A stretch of DNA of 64,000 nucleotides from Paracoccus aerodenitrificans. Its GTDB lineage: Bacteria > Pseudomonadota > Alphaproteobacteria > Rhodobacterales > Rhodobacteraceae. Below the pieces are notes generated by a model. The model searched no databases, was not told the origin of the DNA, and saw only the letters and a list, made by a program, of their open reading frames with translations. Of the stretch, positions 43,787 through 53,903 are shown in pieces. Both the position numbers and the translations under genes were made by a program. Every line of letters starts with the position of its first letter. Position 1 is the first letter of the stretch. The stretch lies in assembly GCF_027913215.1 (NCBI RefSeq), contig NZ_CP115784.1:1178001-1242000 (forward strand), given 5' to 3'.

Positions 43787-45385
43787 ATGACCACCAACCG
43801 CCCGGAACTGCCGCCTGAGATCGCCCGCCGCCGTACCTTCGCGATCATCAGCCACCCCGATGCCGGCAAAACCACGCTGACAGAGAAATTCCTGCTGTTT
43901 GGCGGTGCGATTCAGATGGCCGGACAGGTCCGCGCCAAGGGCGAGGCGCGGCGGACGCGATCCGACTTCATGAAGATGGAGCAGGATCGCGGGATATCGG
44001 TCAGCGCGTCGGCCATGTCCTTCGAATATCGTGATTTCCGCTATAATCTGGTGGACACGCCCGGCCACTCGGATTTCTCCGAGGATACCTATCGTACGCT
44101 GACGGCCGTGGATGCGGCGATCATGGTGATCGACGGGGCGAAAGGTGTCGAAAGCCAGACAAGGAAACTGTTCGAGGTCTGCCGCCTGCGTGACCTGCCG
44201 ATCCTGACCTTCTGCAACAAGATGGACCGCGAAAGCCGCGATACATTCGAGATCATCGACGAAATCCAGGAAAACCTGGCCATCGACGTGGCCCCGGCAA
44301 GCTGGCCCATCGGCATGGGGCGCGATTTCATCGGTGCCTATGATCTGCTGCGCGACAGGCTGGAGATCATGGACCGCGCCGACCGCAACAAGGTCGCCGA
44401 AACGGTGAAGATCTCGGGCATCGACGATCCCAAACTGGCCGATCATATCCCCGAGGCGCAACTGGCCAGGCTGCGCGAGGAAATCGAGATGGCGCGGGAA
44501 TTGCTGCCCGCCTTTGATCGCAAATCCTTCCTTGAGGGGCATCTGACCCCGATCTGGTTCGGCTCTGCGATCAACAGTTTCGGCGTGCGTGAGCTGATGG
44601 ACGGTATCGGCGATTACGGCCCCGAACCGCAGCCGCAGAACACCGCCGGACGCCAGATCGAGCCCGAGGAAAAGAATGTCAGCGGTTTCGTGTTCAAGGT
44701 TCAGGCGAATATGGACCCGAAACATCGCGACCGGGTGGCCTTTGTGCGGCTTGCCTCGGGGCATTTCGAACGCGGGATGAAGCTGCTGCATGTGCGGTCC
44801 AAGAAGCCGATGGCGGTGTCGAACCCGGTCCTGTTCCTTGCCGCCGACCGCGAGCTGGCGGAAGAGGCATGGGCGGGGGACATTATCGGCATCCCGAACC
44901 ACGGCCAGTTGCGCATCGGCGATGCGCTGACCGAGGGCGAGGCGCTGAAATTCACTGGCATCCCCTCATTCGCGCCGGAATTGCTGCAATCCGTCCGGGC
45001 GACCGATCCGATGAAGGCCAAGCATCTGGAAAAGGCCCTGATGCAGTTCGCCGAGGAGGGCGCGGCCAAGGTGTTCAAGCCTCAGATCGGATCGGGTTTT
45101 ATCGTCGGCGTCGTGGGAGCACTACAATTCGAGGTGCTCGCCAGCCGGATCGAACTGGAATACGGCATCCCGGTGCGGTTCGAGGCGTCGCAATTCACCT
45201 CGGCCCGCTGGCTTGCAGGACCTCAGGACAAGGTTGATGCCTTCGCGAATACTAACAAGCAGCATATGGCGACGGATCATGACGGCGATCTGGTTTATCT
45301 GACGCGGCTGCAATGGGATATCGACCGGGTCGAGCGGGATCACCCCGATCTGAAGCTGACCGCGACGAAAGAGATGATGATCTGA
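43787..45385 (+). CDS. prfC: Peptide chain release factor 3
   Basis: This 532-residue GTPase recycles RF1/RF2 from ribosomes. G1 loop SHPDAGKTTLTEK, DTPGHSDF (G3) and NKMDRESRD (G4) are present. The RF3-specific C-terminal domains follow (GDIIGIPNHGQLRIGDALT, QFAEEGAAKVFKP, VGALQFEVLASRIELEYG). AGGAAAGGA lies upstream of ATG 43787. It converges on pdhC. Confidence 0.95.
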   Translation: MTTNRPELPPEIARRRTFAIISHPDAGKTTLTEKFLLFGGAIQMAGQVRAKGEARRTRSDFMKMEQDRGISVSASAMSFEYRDFRYNLVDTPGHSDFSEDTYRTLTAVDAAIMVIDGAKGVESQTRKLFEVCRLRDLPILTFCNKMDRESRDTFEIIDEIQENLAIDVAPASWPIGMGRDFIGAYDLLRDRLEIMDRADRNKVAETVKISGIDDPKLADHIPEAQLARLREEIEMARELLPAFDRKSFLEGHLTPIWFGSAINSFGVRELMDGIGDYGPEPQPQNTAGRQIEPEEKNVSGFVFKVQANMDPKHRDRVAFVRLASGHFERGMKLLHVRSKKPMAVSNPVLFLAADRELAEEAWAGDIIGIPNHGQLRIGDALTEGEALKFTGIPSFAPELLQSVRATDPMKAKHLEKALMQFAEEGAAKVFKPQIGSGFIVGVVGALQFEVLASRIELEYGIPVRFEASQFTSARWLAGPQDKVDAFANTNKQHMATDHDGDLVYLTRLQWDIDRVERDHPDLKLTATKEMMI

Positions 45386-45445
45386 CGCTGACCGGGGCGC
45401 TGCCCCGGACCCCGGGATATTTGGGCCAGTGTGAAAGATGGCAAT

Positions 45446-45475
45446 AAAAAAGGGGCCGCACTGGCCCCTTTTCAT
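45446..45475. terminator. Bidirectional terminator between prfC and pdhC
   Basis: AAAAGGGGCC pairs with GGCCCCTTTT around a 5-base loop, with A6 upstream and T-rich downstream. It serves both convergent genes. Confidence 0.85.
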
Positions 45476-45489
45476 TTATGTGAGCTGTC

Positions 45490-46809
45490 TCAGGCCAGCA
45501 TTCCCATCGGGTTTTCCAGATGGCGGACGATGGCTTCCAGAAGCTGCGCTCCGAGTGCGCCGTCAATGACCCGGTGATCGACCGAGAGGGTCATGGACAT
45601 GACGTTGCGGATCACGACCTCGTCGCCTTCGACGACCGGGGTCTTGATTCCTGCGCCGACAGCCAGGATTGCACCGTGAGGCGGGTTGATCACCGCGTCG
45701 AAATTCTCGATCCCGAACATGCCGAGATTCGAGATCGCGAAGCTGCCGCCCTGATATTCATGCGGGGCGAGCTTCTTGTTTTTCGCGCGGTTAGCGAGGT
45801 CCTTCATCTCGGCTGACAGGGCCGACAGCGTTTTCTGCTGTGCGTCTTTCAGAACCGGGGTGAACAGCCCGCCCTCGACGGCGACGGCAACGGCCACATC
45901 CGAGGGTTTCAGCTTCAGGATGCGGTCGCTGGCCCAGACGGCATTGGCGTCCGGCACTTCCTGCAGCGCAAGAGCGCAGGCCTTGATGATGAAGTCGTTA
46001 ACCGACAGTTTCACGCCGCGCTCTTCAAGCTGCTTGTTCAACTGGGCGCGGAACTTCATCAGTTCATCCAGCTTGGCCGAGCGGCGCAGATAGAAATGCG
46101 GGATGGTCTGCTTTGCCTCGCCGAGACGGGCGGCGATGGTTTTGCGCATCCCGTCCAGCTTCATCTCTTCGGTCTCGCGATCCGCATACATCTTGAGGAT
46201 GGTTTCCGCCGAGGGACCTGCCGGGGCGGCTGCGGCTGCCGCGGGTGCAGCAGCTTTCGGCCCATCTGCCTTGGCCGGAGCCGCGCCGGGTTTGGCGCTT
46301 TCGACATCGGCCTTGACGATACGGCCATTCGGGCCGGAGCCCTTGATCTGGCTGAGGTCCAGACCCTTATCCGCAGCGATCCGCCGGGCCAGAGGCGAGG
46401 CGAATACGCGGTTGCCATCGCCGGATTTCGGCGCGGGCGGAGCCTTGCCAGTTTCGGCTTTGGGCGCCTCTGCCGGTTTGGCGTCGGCTTTTGGGTCATC
46501 CTTCGGCGCATCCGCCTTGGCCGCACCGCCGCCCGAGGATACTTCGCCGATATCGTCGGCGCTTTCGCCTTCCTCAAGCAGAACGGCAATGGGGGTGTTG
46601 ACCTTCACCCCTTCGCTGCCTTCGTCGATCAGGATCTTGCCGATCGTGCCTTCATCGACCGCCTCGAATTCCATCGTGGCCTTGTCGGTCTCGATCTCGG
46701 CGATGATATCGCCGGAATTGACGGTGTCGCCTTCCTTCACCAGCCATTTGGCCAGCGTGCCTTCCTCCATCGTCGGAGAAAGCGCGGGCATCAGGATTTC
46801 TGTGGGCAT
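45490..46809 (-). CDS. pdhC: Pyruvate dehydrogenase E2 (dihydrolipoamide acetyltransferase)
   Basis: This 439-residue E2 core transfers acetyl groups to CoA. The lipoyl domain has Lys43 in [11 protein letters not shown]. An Ala/Pro/Lys-rich linker follows, then a peripheral subunit-binding domain ([30 protein letters not shown]). The catalytic domain closes with the active His in [14 protein letters not shown]. It is the third gene of the pdhABC operon; 12 bases separate it from pdhB. Confidence 0.95.
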   Translation of the reverse strand: MPTEILMPALSPTMEEGTLAKWLVKEGDTVNSGDIIAEIETDKATMEFEAVDEGTIGKILIDEGSEGVKVNTPIAVLLEEGESADDIGEVSSGGGAAKADAPKDDPKADAKPAEAPKAETGKAPPAPKSGDGNRVFASPLARRIAADKGLDLSQIKGSGPNGRIVKADVESAKPGAAPAKADGPKAAAPAAAAAAPAGPSAETILKMYADRETEEMKLDGMRKTIAARLGEAKQTIPHFYLRRSAKLDELMKFRAQLNKQLEERGVKLSVNDFIIKACALALQEVPDANAVWASDRILKLKPSDVAVAVAVEGGLFTPVLKDAQQKTLSALSAEMKDLANRAKNKKLAPHEYQGGSFAISNLGMFGIENFDAVINPPHGAILAVGAGIKTPVVEGDEVVIRNVMSMTLSVDHRVIDGALGAQLLEAIVRHLENPMGMLA

Positions 46810-46821
46810 CTCGCTTGCTCC

Positions 46822-48219
46822 TTACTTGTAGGTGACTTTCTTCACCGCCTCGACCACCTCATCGGGGGTGATCAGCGCGTGTTTTTCAAGATTGGCGGCA
46901 TAGGGCATCGGCACATCCTTGCCGGTGCAGTTGATGACCGGCGCATCGAGATAGTCGAAGGCGTTTTCCATCACATAGGCCGAGAGATGGTTGCCGATCG
47001 AGCCGACGGGGAAGCCTTCCTCGACCGTCACCATGCGGTTGGTCTTTTTCACCGACTCGATGACCGTGCCGTAATCCAGCGGGCGCAGCGTGCGCAGGTC
47101 GATGACCTCGGCTTCGATCCCGTCCTGTGCCAACTTCTCGGCGGCTTCCAGCGAATGAGCCATGCCGATGCCGAAGCTGACAATGGTCACATCCTTGCCC
47201 TCGCGGGCCACGCGGGCCTTGCCGAAGGGAATGGTGAAATCTTCCAGATCCGGGACATCGAAGGTCCGGCCATAGAGGATCTCGTTTTCAAGGAAGATCA
47301 CCGGGTTCGGGTCGCGGATCGCGGTTTTCAGCAGCCCCTTCGCATCGGCGGCGGTATAGGGCATCACCACTTTCAGACCCGGAATAGCCGAATACCATGC
47401 CGCGTAATCCTGACTGTGCTGAGCCGCAACGCGGGCCGCCGCGCCGTTCGGGCCGCGGAACACCATCGGTGCACCCATCTGACCGCCGGACATATACAGT
47501 GTCTTGGCCGCCGAGTTGATGATGTGGTCAATCGCCTGCATGGCGAAGTTGAAGGTCATGAACTCGACAATCGGACGCAGCCCGCCAAAGGCCGCGCCGA
47601 CAGCGATGCCGGTGAAACCATGTTCGGAAATCGGCGTGTCCACGATGCGTTTCGCGCCGAATTCATCCAGCAGGCCCTGCGAAATCTTGTAGGCCCCCTG
47701 ATATTCGCCGACTTCTTCGCCCATCAGATAGACGGTTTCGTCGCGGCGCATTTCCTCGGCCATTGCTTCGCGCAGCGCCTCGCGGACGGTTTGCTGCTTC
47801 ATGCTGGTGCCTTCCGGCCAGTCAGGAGAGCGATCCGGGGCAGGGGTCTTGACCTCGGCCACCGCCGACGGGGTCTCGCCGGTTTCGTCCTTTGAGTTCT
47901 CGCCTTCGCCCTTCTGTGCGGGCGGTTCGGCATCGCCTCCGCCGGATGAGGCGGCCTGAATATCGTCGGCGCTTTCGCCTTCCTCGATCATCACGGCGAT
48001 AGGGGTGTTGACCTTGACCCCTTCCGAGCCTTCCTGAACCAGAATCTTGCCGAGAATGCCTTCATCGACAGCTTCGAATTCCATCGTGGCCTTGTCGGTT
48101 TCGATTTCGGCGATGATGTCACCCGCCGAAACGGTATCGCCTTCTTTCTTGACCCATTTTGCCAGCGTCCCTTCTTCCATTGTCGGGGACAGGGCGGGCA
48201 TGAGGATTTCAGTAGCCAT
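46822..48219 (-). CDS. pdhB: Pyruvate dehydrogenase E1 beta with an extra N-terminal lipoyl domain
   Basis: This 465-residue E1-beta subunit has a lipoyl domain at about 1-80 (Lys43, [11 protein letters not shown]) nearly identical to that of pdhC. A Glu/Lys/Ala linker follows. The transketolase-like E1-beta domain ([29 protein letters not shown] ...) ends in the transketolase C-domain. This lipoyl-E1-beta fusion is typical of Rhodobacterales and Rhizobiales PDH. Confidence 0.94.
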   Translation of the reverse strand: MATEILMPALSPTMEEGTLAKWVKKEGDTVSAGDIIAEIETDKATMEFEAVDEGILGKILVQEGSEGVKVNTPIAVMIEEGESADDIQAASSGGGDAEPPAQKGEGENSKDETGETPSAVAEVKTPAPDRSPDWPEGTSMKQQTVREALREAMAEEMRRDETVYLMGEEVGEYQGAYKISQGLLDEFGAKRIVDTPISEHGFTGIAVGAAFGGLRPIVEFMTFNFAMQAIDHIINSAAKTLYMSGGQMGAPMVFRGPNGAAARVAAQHSQDYAAWYSAIPGLKVVMPYTAADAKGLLKTAIRDPNPVIFLENEILYGRTFDVPDLEDFTIPFGKARVAREGKDVTIVSFGIGMAHSLEAAEKLAQDGIEAEVIDLRTLRPLDYGTVIESVKKTNRMVTVEEGFPVGSIGNHLSAYVMENAFDYLDAPVINCTGKDVPMPYAANLEKHALITPDEVVEAVKKVTYK

Positions 48220-48233
48220 TCTTATTCCCTCCC

Positions 48234-49313
48234 TTACGCGTCTTCATCCTGGGGTGCCACATTGGCATAAATATCGGTCCACAGCTCATCCAGAGCCGGT
48301 TCCGGGCTTTCCTTGGCGAATTCAGCGGACTTGTTCACGATGTCCTTGATTTCCTTGTCTATGGCCTTGAGATCCTCTTCCGAAGCGTGTTTGCCCTGAA
48401 GCAGCATCGCGCGGACACCCTCGATGGCGTCGCGTTCCTCACGCATCTTCTGGACCTCTTCGCGAGACCTGTATTTCGCCGGGTCGGACATCGAGTGGCC
48501 GCGATAGCGATAGGTCATGATTTCAAGGATATACGGCCCCTTGCCCGCGCGGCAATGCGCGACGGCTTTTTCGCCGGCTTCCTTGACCGCCAGAACATCC
48601 ATGCCGTCCACCTGCTCGCCGGGGATGCCGAACGCCTCGCCGCGACCGAACAGCGTGGTCGATTTCGTCGAGCGCTTGACCGAGGTGCCCATCGCATACT
48701 GGTTGTTCTCGATGACGAAAACGACCGGCAGGTCCCACAGTTCGGCCATGTTATAGGTTTCGTAAACCTGGCCCTGATTGGCCGCACCGTCGCCGAAATA
48801 GGCGAAGGTCACCCGGCCGTTTTCCAGATATTTATCCGCGAAGGCCAGCCCCGCGCCGATCGGCACCTGAGCCGCAACGATCCCGTGACCGCCATAGAAA
48901 TGCTTCTCTTTCGAGAACATATGCATCGAGCCGCCCTTGCCCTTGGAATAGCCGCCCTCGCGACCGGTCAGCTCGGCCATGACGCCGTCGGGGTCCATGC
49001 CGCAGGCAAGCATATGGCCATGATCGCGATAGGAAGTGATCCGCTTGTCGCCTTCCTCGGCGGCGGCTTCCAGCCCCACCACCACGGCTTCCTGCCCGAT
49101 ATACAGGTGGCAGAAACCACCGATCAGGCCCATGCCGTAAAGCTGGCCGGCCTTTTCCTCGAATCGGCGGATCAGAAGCATGTCGCGATAATATTTAAGC
49201 AGCTCTTCCTTCGAGACATTCGGCTTCGCGCTTTTCGACGTGCCTGAGTCTGCGCTGCCTGAGCTTTCGCTCTTGTCGGCAGTGGCCTTATTGGCTGCGG
49301 GTTTCCTGACCAT
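48234..49313 (-). CDS. pdhA: Pyruvate dehydrogenase E1 alpha
   Basis: This 359-residue thiamine-diphosphate enzyme decarboxylates pyruvate and passes the acetyl unit to E2. TPP-binding signature: GDGAANQGQ ... [19 protein letters not shown] and [15 protein letters not shown] are also typical. The first 30 residues are Ser/Lys-rich and variable. It is the first gene of pdhABC. Confidence 0.95.
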   Translation of the reverse strand: MVRKPAANKATADKSESSGSADSGTSKSAKPNVSKEELLKYYRDMLLIRRFEEKAGQLYGMGLIGGFCHLYIGQEAVVVGLEAAAEEGDKRITSYRDHGHMLACGMDPDGVMAELTGREGGYSKGKGGSMHMFSKEKHFYGGHGIVAAQVPIGAGLAFADKYLENGRVTFAYFGDGAANQGQVYETYNMAELWDLPVVFVIENNQYAMGTSVKRSTKSTTLFGRGEAFGIPGEQVDGMDVLAVKEAGEKAVAHCRAGKGPYILEIMTYRYRGHSMSDPAKYRSREEVQKMREERDAIEGVRAMLLQGKHASEEDLKAIDKEIKDIVNKSAEFAKESPEPALDELWTDIYANVAPQDEDA

Positions 49314-49337
49314 GCGGGTTCCTCCTGCAAGCTGGCG

Positions 49338-49361
49338 GGATAGTTCAGCGTTAAACTATCC
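49338..49361. promoter_or_regulatory. Inverted repeat upstream of pdhA
   Basis: GGATAGTT at 49338-49345 is repeated in inverse as AACTATCC at 49354-49361, with an 8-base spacer, about 25 bases before the pdhA ATG. This is a plausible operator or leader hairpin. It does not match the E. coli PdhR site. Confidence 0.4.
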
Positions 49362-49410
49362 GTAACCCATCGCTGCGGGGGCTGCAATCCGTGAGTTTTG
49401 TAATGACCGC

Positions 49411-49704
49411 TTAACGGATGATAACCTCATCCGGGCGCATAAGCCCAAGCACCTCACGCGCCCGTTCATCCAGCAGATCGAGATCGAGATAATCGTCCGA
49501 AAGCCGCCGCGTCAGGTTTTCCATTTCGTTAACTTGTAACTGCAACTGGTCGCGTTCTTCGCGCAGCGTCTCGGTTTCGGCTTCAAGCTGGATGCGGCGC
49601 ATCAGCCCGGACGGACCCTGTACGGCGGCAAAGGCGAAATACAGGCTGGCGAGAACCGCCAGCAAAACGATGATGATCGCCGGAAGCGACAGGCGCTGTG
49701 ACAT
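49411..49704 (-). CDS. ftsB: FtsB/DivIC-type septum protein
   Basis: This short bitopic protein has one membrane helix (PAIIIVLLAVLASLYFAFAAV) and a coiled coil (RRIQLEAETETLREERDQLQLQVNEM). The C-terminal motif DERAREVLGLMRPDEVII is typical of FtsB. It bridges FtsL and FtsQ at the division site. I chose ATG 49704, preceded by GGGGCAG. The longer frame from 49746 lacks a ribosome site but adds only 14 residues. Confidence 0.88.
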   Translation of the reverse strand: MSQRLSLPAIIIVLLAVLASLYFAFAAVQGPSGLMRRIQLEAETETLREERDQLQLQVNEMENLTRRLSDDYLDLDLLDERAREVLGLMRPDEVIIR

Positions 49705-49946
49705 TTTCTGCCCCGAATTGCGGTCTTCTCTGGACCCTCTGGACATATTTGCATGAATGGCGGCGCTGTGGAAGCGCGGCGATAGGCGATTTCACCGGCG
49801 GATTTCTGCCGATCCGTCCTGACGAGGCGAAGATGCAGGGCAGGTCATTGCCGGAGACCGGGCAGACTGGTGAATACATGGCAGGGGACTTGCGACAGGG
49901 ATTCATCCAGCCGCCGCTCTGCCCTGTTGGCTGCGAGCTGGGGCGC

Positions 49947-51221
49947 TTAGCGCCCGCCCAACAGATCCGCCAGCACCAGCCCCATCACCCGCGCTGAATC
50001 CAGCATGTCGCGAACGCCGATCCATTCATCGGGCTGATGGGCCATTTCCAGCACGCCGGGACCATAGGCGATGCAGTTTTTTAGCTTGCCGATACGGTCG
50101 ATATGTTTCTGATCGTAAGTGCCGGGGCTGACGACGTAACCTGCCTCAACCCCCAATACGCGTTCGATGGCGGCGGCGGTCGTGCGCACCACCGGTGCGT
50201 CGCGTTCGGTCATTGACGGGATGACCTCGAACAGGTCGCGGATTTCATAGCGGAAATTCGGACGCCGGGCGCGGACGCGCTCCATCAGCGCGGTGATTTC
50301 GCGTTTCACCTCGGCCAGATCCTCTTCGATCAGAAAGCGGCGGTCGATGGTGATGCGGCAGCGGTCGGGGACGCAGGGCGCGGGCAGGCCGGTATAGTCT
50401 GGCCCCTGATCCGGTTCGCCGCCGTGGATCGAATTGATATTCAGGGTCGAGGATCGCGCACCTTCGGGGATCACCGGCATCTCGGTGCGCTTTCCGGCCA
50501 GAAGCGGCCAGAGCGTCGCCTCCATTTCCTCCAGCACCGCGCCCATATGGCGGATGGCGCTGTCGCCGAGGAAGGGCATCGAGCCATGCGCGATGCGGCC
50601 GTGGGTTTCGATTTCCGCCCACCAGACACCGCGATGACCGAGGCAGATACGGTCCTTGTGCAGCGGCTCGGGGATGATGACGTGATCGACCTGCGCAAAG
50701 CGGCCCTGCTCGGCCAGGAAGGCGACGCCGCCATAGCCGCCGGTTTCCTCATCCGCCGTGGCCGAGATTTCGACATGGCCGGCATGGTCGGGATATGTGG
50801 CGACGAATGCTTCGGCGGCGATGATGGATGCGGCCAGCCCGCCTTTCATGTCGCAGGCGCCACGGCCATAGATGCGGTCCTCGGCTGCATCGTATTCGGC
50901 GCCGAAAGGATCTCGGGACCAGCCCTGACCGACCTCGACCACATCGTGATGAGAGTTGAAATGCACGGTTTCGCCGGGTGCCGCGCCCTTGTGGCGGGCG
51001 ATCAGGTTCCAGCGGGGATATGTCGTGCTGTCGCCGGGCGTGCCGGTGGCGCGGACCAACTCGCATTCGAAACCCTTCGCGGACAGGCGGGAATCGAGAT
51101 ATTCGCAGATGTCCCGGTAATTCGTTCCCGGCGGGTTCAGTGTCGGAATGCGGATCAGATCCTGTGTCAGGCGGATCAGATCGTCGCGTCGGGACAGAAT
51201 GGCGTCGGTCAGGGTCTCCAT
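49947..51221 (-). CDS. M20 family deacylase/peptidase (ArgE/DapE type)
   Basis: This 424-residue zinc-dependent hydrolase of the acetylornithine/succinyl-diaminopimelate deacylase family has metal-binding H of NSHHDVVEVG, catalytic Glu in ADEETGGYG and zinc ligand positions around YGRGACDMKGG. It hydrolyses an N-acylated amino acid or peptide; the exact substrate cannot be told from sequence. The longer frame upstream (to 51485) contains no ribosome site and is not supported. Confidence 0.85.
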   Translation of the reverse strand: METLTDAILSRRDDLIRLTQDLIRIPTLNPPGTNYRDICEYLDSRLSAKGFECELVRATGTPGDSTTYPRWNLIARHKGAAPGETVHFNSHHDVVEVGQGWSRDPFGAEYDAAEDRIYGRGACDMKGGLAASIIAAEAFVATYPDHAGHVEISATADEETGGYGGVAFLAEQGRFAQVDHVIIPEPLHKDRICLGHRGVWWAEIETHGRIAHGSMPFLGDSAIRHMGAVLEEMEATLWPLLAGKRTEMPVIPEGARSSTLNINSIHGGEPDQGPDYTGLPAPCVPDRCRITIDRRFLIEEDLAEVKREITALMERVRARRPNFRYEIRDLFEVIPSMTERDAPVVRTTAAAIERVLGVEAGYVVSPGTYDQKHIDRIGKLKNCIAYGPGVLEMAHQPDEWIGVRDMLDSARVMGLVLADLLGGR

Positions 51222-51591
51222 GAGCGGCAGATTGACGCGGCGGGGCGGCGCTGTCCAGATGGGAGAATGGCAGAGCAACAGAGGGCAGGCGTCCGACCGC
51301 GGGTGGACGCAGCTACATCTGCTGCGACGCGATTTATCGTGCAGCCACATGGAAGGGTGGTCCCGCGCGGACCGGCAAAGAAGCGTCCGCCCGTGCGGGC
51401 GGTCGGACGCTTGCCCGGCGGGCCTGCGGCCCTTGATTCCGGGCCGGGTCATTGACGGCCAGGTCGAATGATCCGGCTTAACCACCCCCTCCGATCATCG
51501 CGCTGGAACCACCGATTTCCCGGAACAGGACTTGTATGCCCCGCGTTTCACCCTAAAGTTTTGTTAACTGACGTTTTCAGGGGATATCCGG
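51222..51591. other. 370-base intergenic region with three hairpins
   Basis: No coding frame is convincing. Three inverted repeats follow in a row: GCGTCC/GGACGC at 51289-51310; GCTGC/GCAGC at 51321-51345, where the same GCTGC can instead pair with GCAGC at 51309-51313; and AAGCGTCCGCCC/GGGCGGTCGGACGCTT at 51381-51412, whose stem is interrupted by one unpaired T in the 3' arm. The part after 51412 is less structured and leads into the next gene. This may be a structured leader or a small RNA. Confidence 0.45.
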
Positions 51592-52665
51592 ATGGCATCG
51601 CTCGATCAGAAAATGACCGAAACCCAGCAGCAGATCGCTGCGACGCAGGAAAAGATGGCGAAAGTGACCAGCCAGCTTGACCGCGCTTCTGCGCAAAGCG
51701 GGGTCGAGGACCCCTCGATCGACATCGCCAATGCCACGCTGGCCGATGTGAACGCCCATACCGAGACCATGAACGCGAATATCGCCGAACTCATTATGGG
51801 TCTGGACGATGTGACGGCAGGCTTCTCGAAGGATTTCGAGGAAATGCGCTCGAAAACCGGCTGGGAAAGCTTCGTCGGGATTTTCGCACGCGGCAAATCC
51901 GAGGCGATGCGGCAGGAACGTCTGCGCACGGCCTCGATTGACGACAAGCTTCAGGACCTGATCTCGAAATCCGATGTGATCACACGTCTGTTGCAGGACC
52001 AGCTTGCGCAGCTCAACGATCAGAAGGCGAAGGTCGAGACCAACCTGTCCGGTACGCTGGAAGAGCGCGAGGCGACGGTCGCGCAGCTTGAATCGCTGCG
52101 GGACCGGATCAAGGCGATGGACCCGAAGCTGATCGAACTGGAAAACAAGGTTGCCAGCACCACCGATCCTTCCGACCGTACAAGGCTGGAAACCGAACTG
52201 GCCAATGCCAATAAGGAACATAACGCGCTTGTGCAGGACGAACAGGTCGCGCTTGCCAAGTCGCAGACGCTGGAACGCTATATCGAGGCGGGCAAGACCT
52301 GGGTGGACAGCCTGCAAAATCAGGCCGCAACGCAGATGGTGCTGATCAACAAACTGCAGACGGACACCAAGCAGCGCGTGGTTCTGTATGACGCGCTGAC
52401 CAAATCGCTGAAAACCGCGCAGCAGCAGGATGTCGCCCACCGCATCAACGAAATCGGCGTGAAAACCGATCAGGAGGCGCAGGCCCAGATGGCGGCGATC
52501 GGTACGGCCACGAATGACCGGATGGCCGATATGCTGGAAGCGCATGGCGATCACATGGTTTTCGCCCGCAAGGTGCTTGAAGAAAAAGCCAAGGCGGATG
52601 AACGCTTTGCGCGACGTTTTTCGGAAATTGTCGAGAAACATGACAGCAATCTCTATGGCGGCTGA
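51592..52665 (+). CDS. Soluble long coiled-coil protein (unknown; weakly TelA-like)
   Basis: This 357-residue protein has no signal peptide, no membrane helix and long helical heptads (MTETQQQIAATQEKMAKVTSQL, KAKVETNLSGTLEEREATVAQL). The region about 220-320 (LERYIEAGKTWVDSLQNQAATQMVLINKLQTDTKQ) is weakly reminiscent of TelA toxic-anion resistance proteins. That resemblance is mine and untested. It starts at ATG after a GGGGATATCCGG leader. It is the first gene of a co-directional block of eight genes to 59730. Confidence 0.65.
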   Translation: MASLDQKMTETQQQIAATQEKMAKVTSQLDRASAQSGVEDPSIDIANATLADVNAHTETMNANIAELIMGLDDVTAGFSKDFEEMRSKTGWESFVGIFARGKSEAMRQERLRTASIDDKLQDLISKSDVITRLLQDQLAQLNDQKAKVETNLSGTLEEREATVAQLESLRDRIKAMDPKLIELENKVASTTDPSDRTRLETELANANKEHNALVQDEQVALAKSQTLERYIEAGKTWVDSLQNQAATQMVLINKLQTDTKQRVVLYDALTKSLKTAQQQDVAHRINEIGVKTDQEAQAQMAAIGTATNDRMADMLEAHGDHMVFARKVLEEKAKADERFARRFSEIVEKHDSNLYGG

Positions 52666-52766
52666 TGGCATTTCCGGGGCTGCCCTGCGGCGGCCTCGAA
52701 AATGACACTGACCCGGATGCAGGGACGAGGCGCGGCTGACGGTATCGCCTCGCGGCAGAGGTGAGA

Positions 52767-53903
52767 ATGAGCAAGGACCGCACCGGCAATCTCGACGCCG
52801 ATCATCGCCGCATCGAGGATGACCTCATCGCGCGGCGCTATTTCGAAAAGCTTCGGCTGATCTCGAAAACGCTGCCTGCGGTGCTTTCGGAAACCGTACG
52901 CGACGGGCTGTTCACCCGAACCGAAACCGAGGTGATCGGCTATTATCTGCGGGCCATCCTGGCCTCGGCGGATGCGCTGTCGATGAAATATCTGGTCTCG
53001 GGCCGGGTTGAGGGGCCGTTGAGGCAATTCCTGACCATCGACGTACATGAATCCGGCTATCCGGTCTGGTCCGAGATCGCCCAGATGGCCGCCGATGCCG
53101 CGCAGGCCGAAAGCCATCTGGCGCGGACACCGGATGCGAAGGCGATCAGGGACGATATGATCCGCCAGATCGTCGGCGATCTGACCATTCCGACGCGGCT
53201 GCAATATGCCATGTCGCAGCGGCTCTATTATGAGGCGCTGGCGAAAGGCGGGGTGTTCTGGCCGCAGATGCATCCTCAGGGCTATTGGCTGTCCGACGCG
53301 CGGAACCGCCGCCGCTGGCTGCTTCACTGGGCCGTCTATGACAGCCAGTTGAACATGCCGGTGATCTATCTGATGGATTGCGACGATAGCGGCCGCAGAC
53401 CTCTGGTCGAGGATTCCAAACGCTGGCCCGAGGTGCAGGCGCATCTGATGGCGCAATCGGTGACGACGCTGCAACTGGTGACCATCGCGCAGGGCTTCGA
53501 CCGCGATTTCGACAAGCTGCACCCGTATCGTCTGCGCCGCATGTTGCTTGGCCCGATCTATTCGCAGCAATTCACCACTCAGGAAGGTCCGATCAAGGAT
53601 GTTCTGGACAATGCCCGCGCCCCATCAGGCGAGGATTGGGCGGTGGCGCTGACCGTCGAGGATCTTCAGGCAGAACGCGCCATTATGGAATCGACCGGGC
53701 TGTTCGGCGTGACCGAGCGGCAGATCTTCAGGCTGGACCCTCTGGGTCTCGGAGGAGCCGGGCAGGGGGCAAGTTCCGTCGGCCGTGCCCTGATTCTGCC
53801 TGCGCGTCCCTATCAGTCGCTTGCCGAGCTGAACCCCGAAGGGTTCCGGCGCATGCGCAAATATGTCCCGCTGCCGAATGGCCGGGTCACGGCCTATCGC
53901 TGA
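52767..53903 (+). CDS. Uncharacterised 378-residue protein of the AAA locus
   Basis: There is no signal peptide, no clear membrane helix and no motif I can name. Distinct segments are a basic N-terminal helix (ADHRRIEDDLIARRYFEKLRL), a middle part with many hydrophobic residues (VIGYYLRAILASADALSMKYL), and a Pro/Gly C-terminal end. ATG 52767 is preceded by AGAGGTGA; GTG 52761 is possible. The next gene starts on its stop (TGATG), so the two are coupled. Confidence 0.72.
   Translation: MSKDRTGNLDADHRRIEDDLIARRYFEKLRLISKTLPAVLSETVRDGLFTRTETEVIGYYLRAILASADALSMKYLVSGRVEGPLRQFLTIDVHESGYPVWSEIAQMAADAAQAESHLARTPDAKAIRDDMIRQIVGDLTIPTRLQYAMSQRLYYEALAKGGVFWPQMHPQGYWLSDARNRRRWLLHWAVYDSQLNMPVIYLMDCDDSGRRPLVEDSKRWPEVQAHLMAQSVTTLQLVTIAQGFDRDFDKLHPYRLRRMLLGPIYSQQFTTQEGPIKDVLDNARAPSGEDWAVALTVEDLQAERAIMESTGLFGVTERQIFRLDPLGLGGAGQGASSVGRALILPARPYQSLAELNPEGFRRMRKYVPLPNGRVTAYR

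Noticed and set aside
46096..47895. A 599-residue plus-strand open frame across pdhC and pdhB
   Set aside because: It is a high-GC shadow frame antisense to two certain genes, with His/Arg/Gly-rich composition and no recognisable domain.
49967..51485. The M20 deacylase starting at 51485
   Set aside because: The first 88 residues are Arg/Pro/Ser/Cys-rich, cross the hairpin cluster and lack a ribosome site. ATG 51221 begins the family homology.
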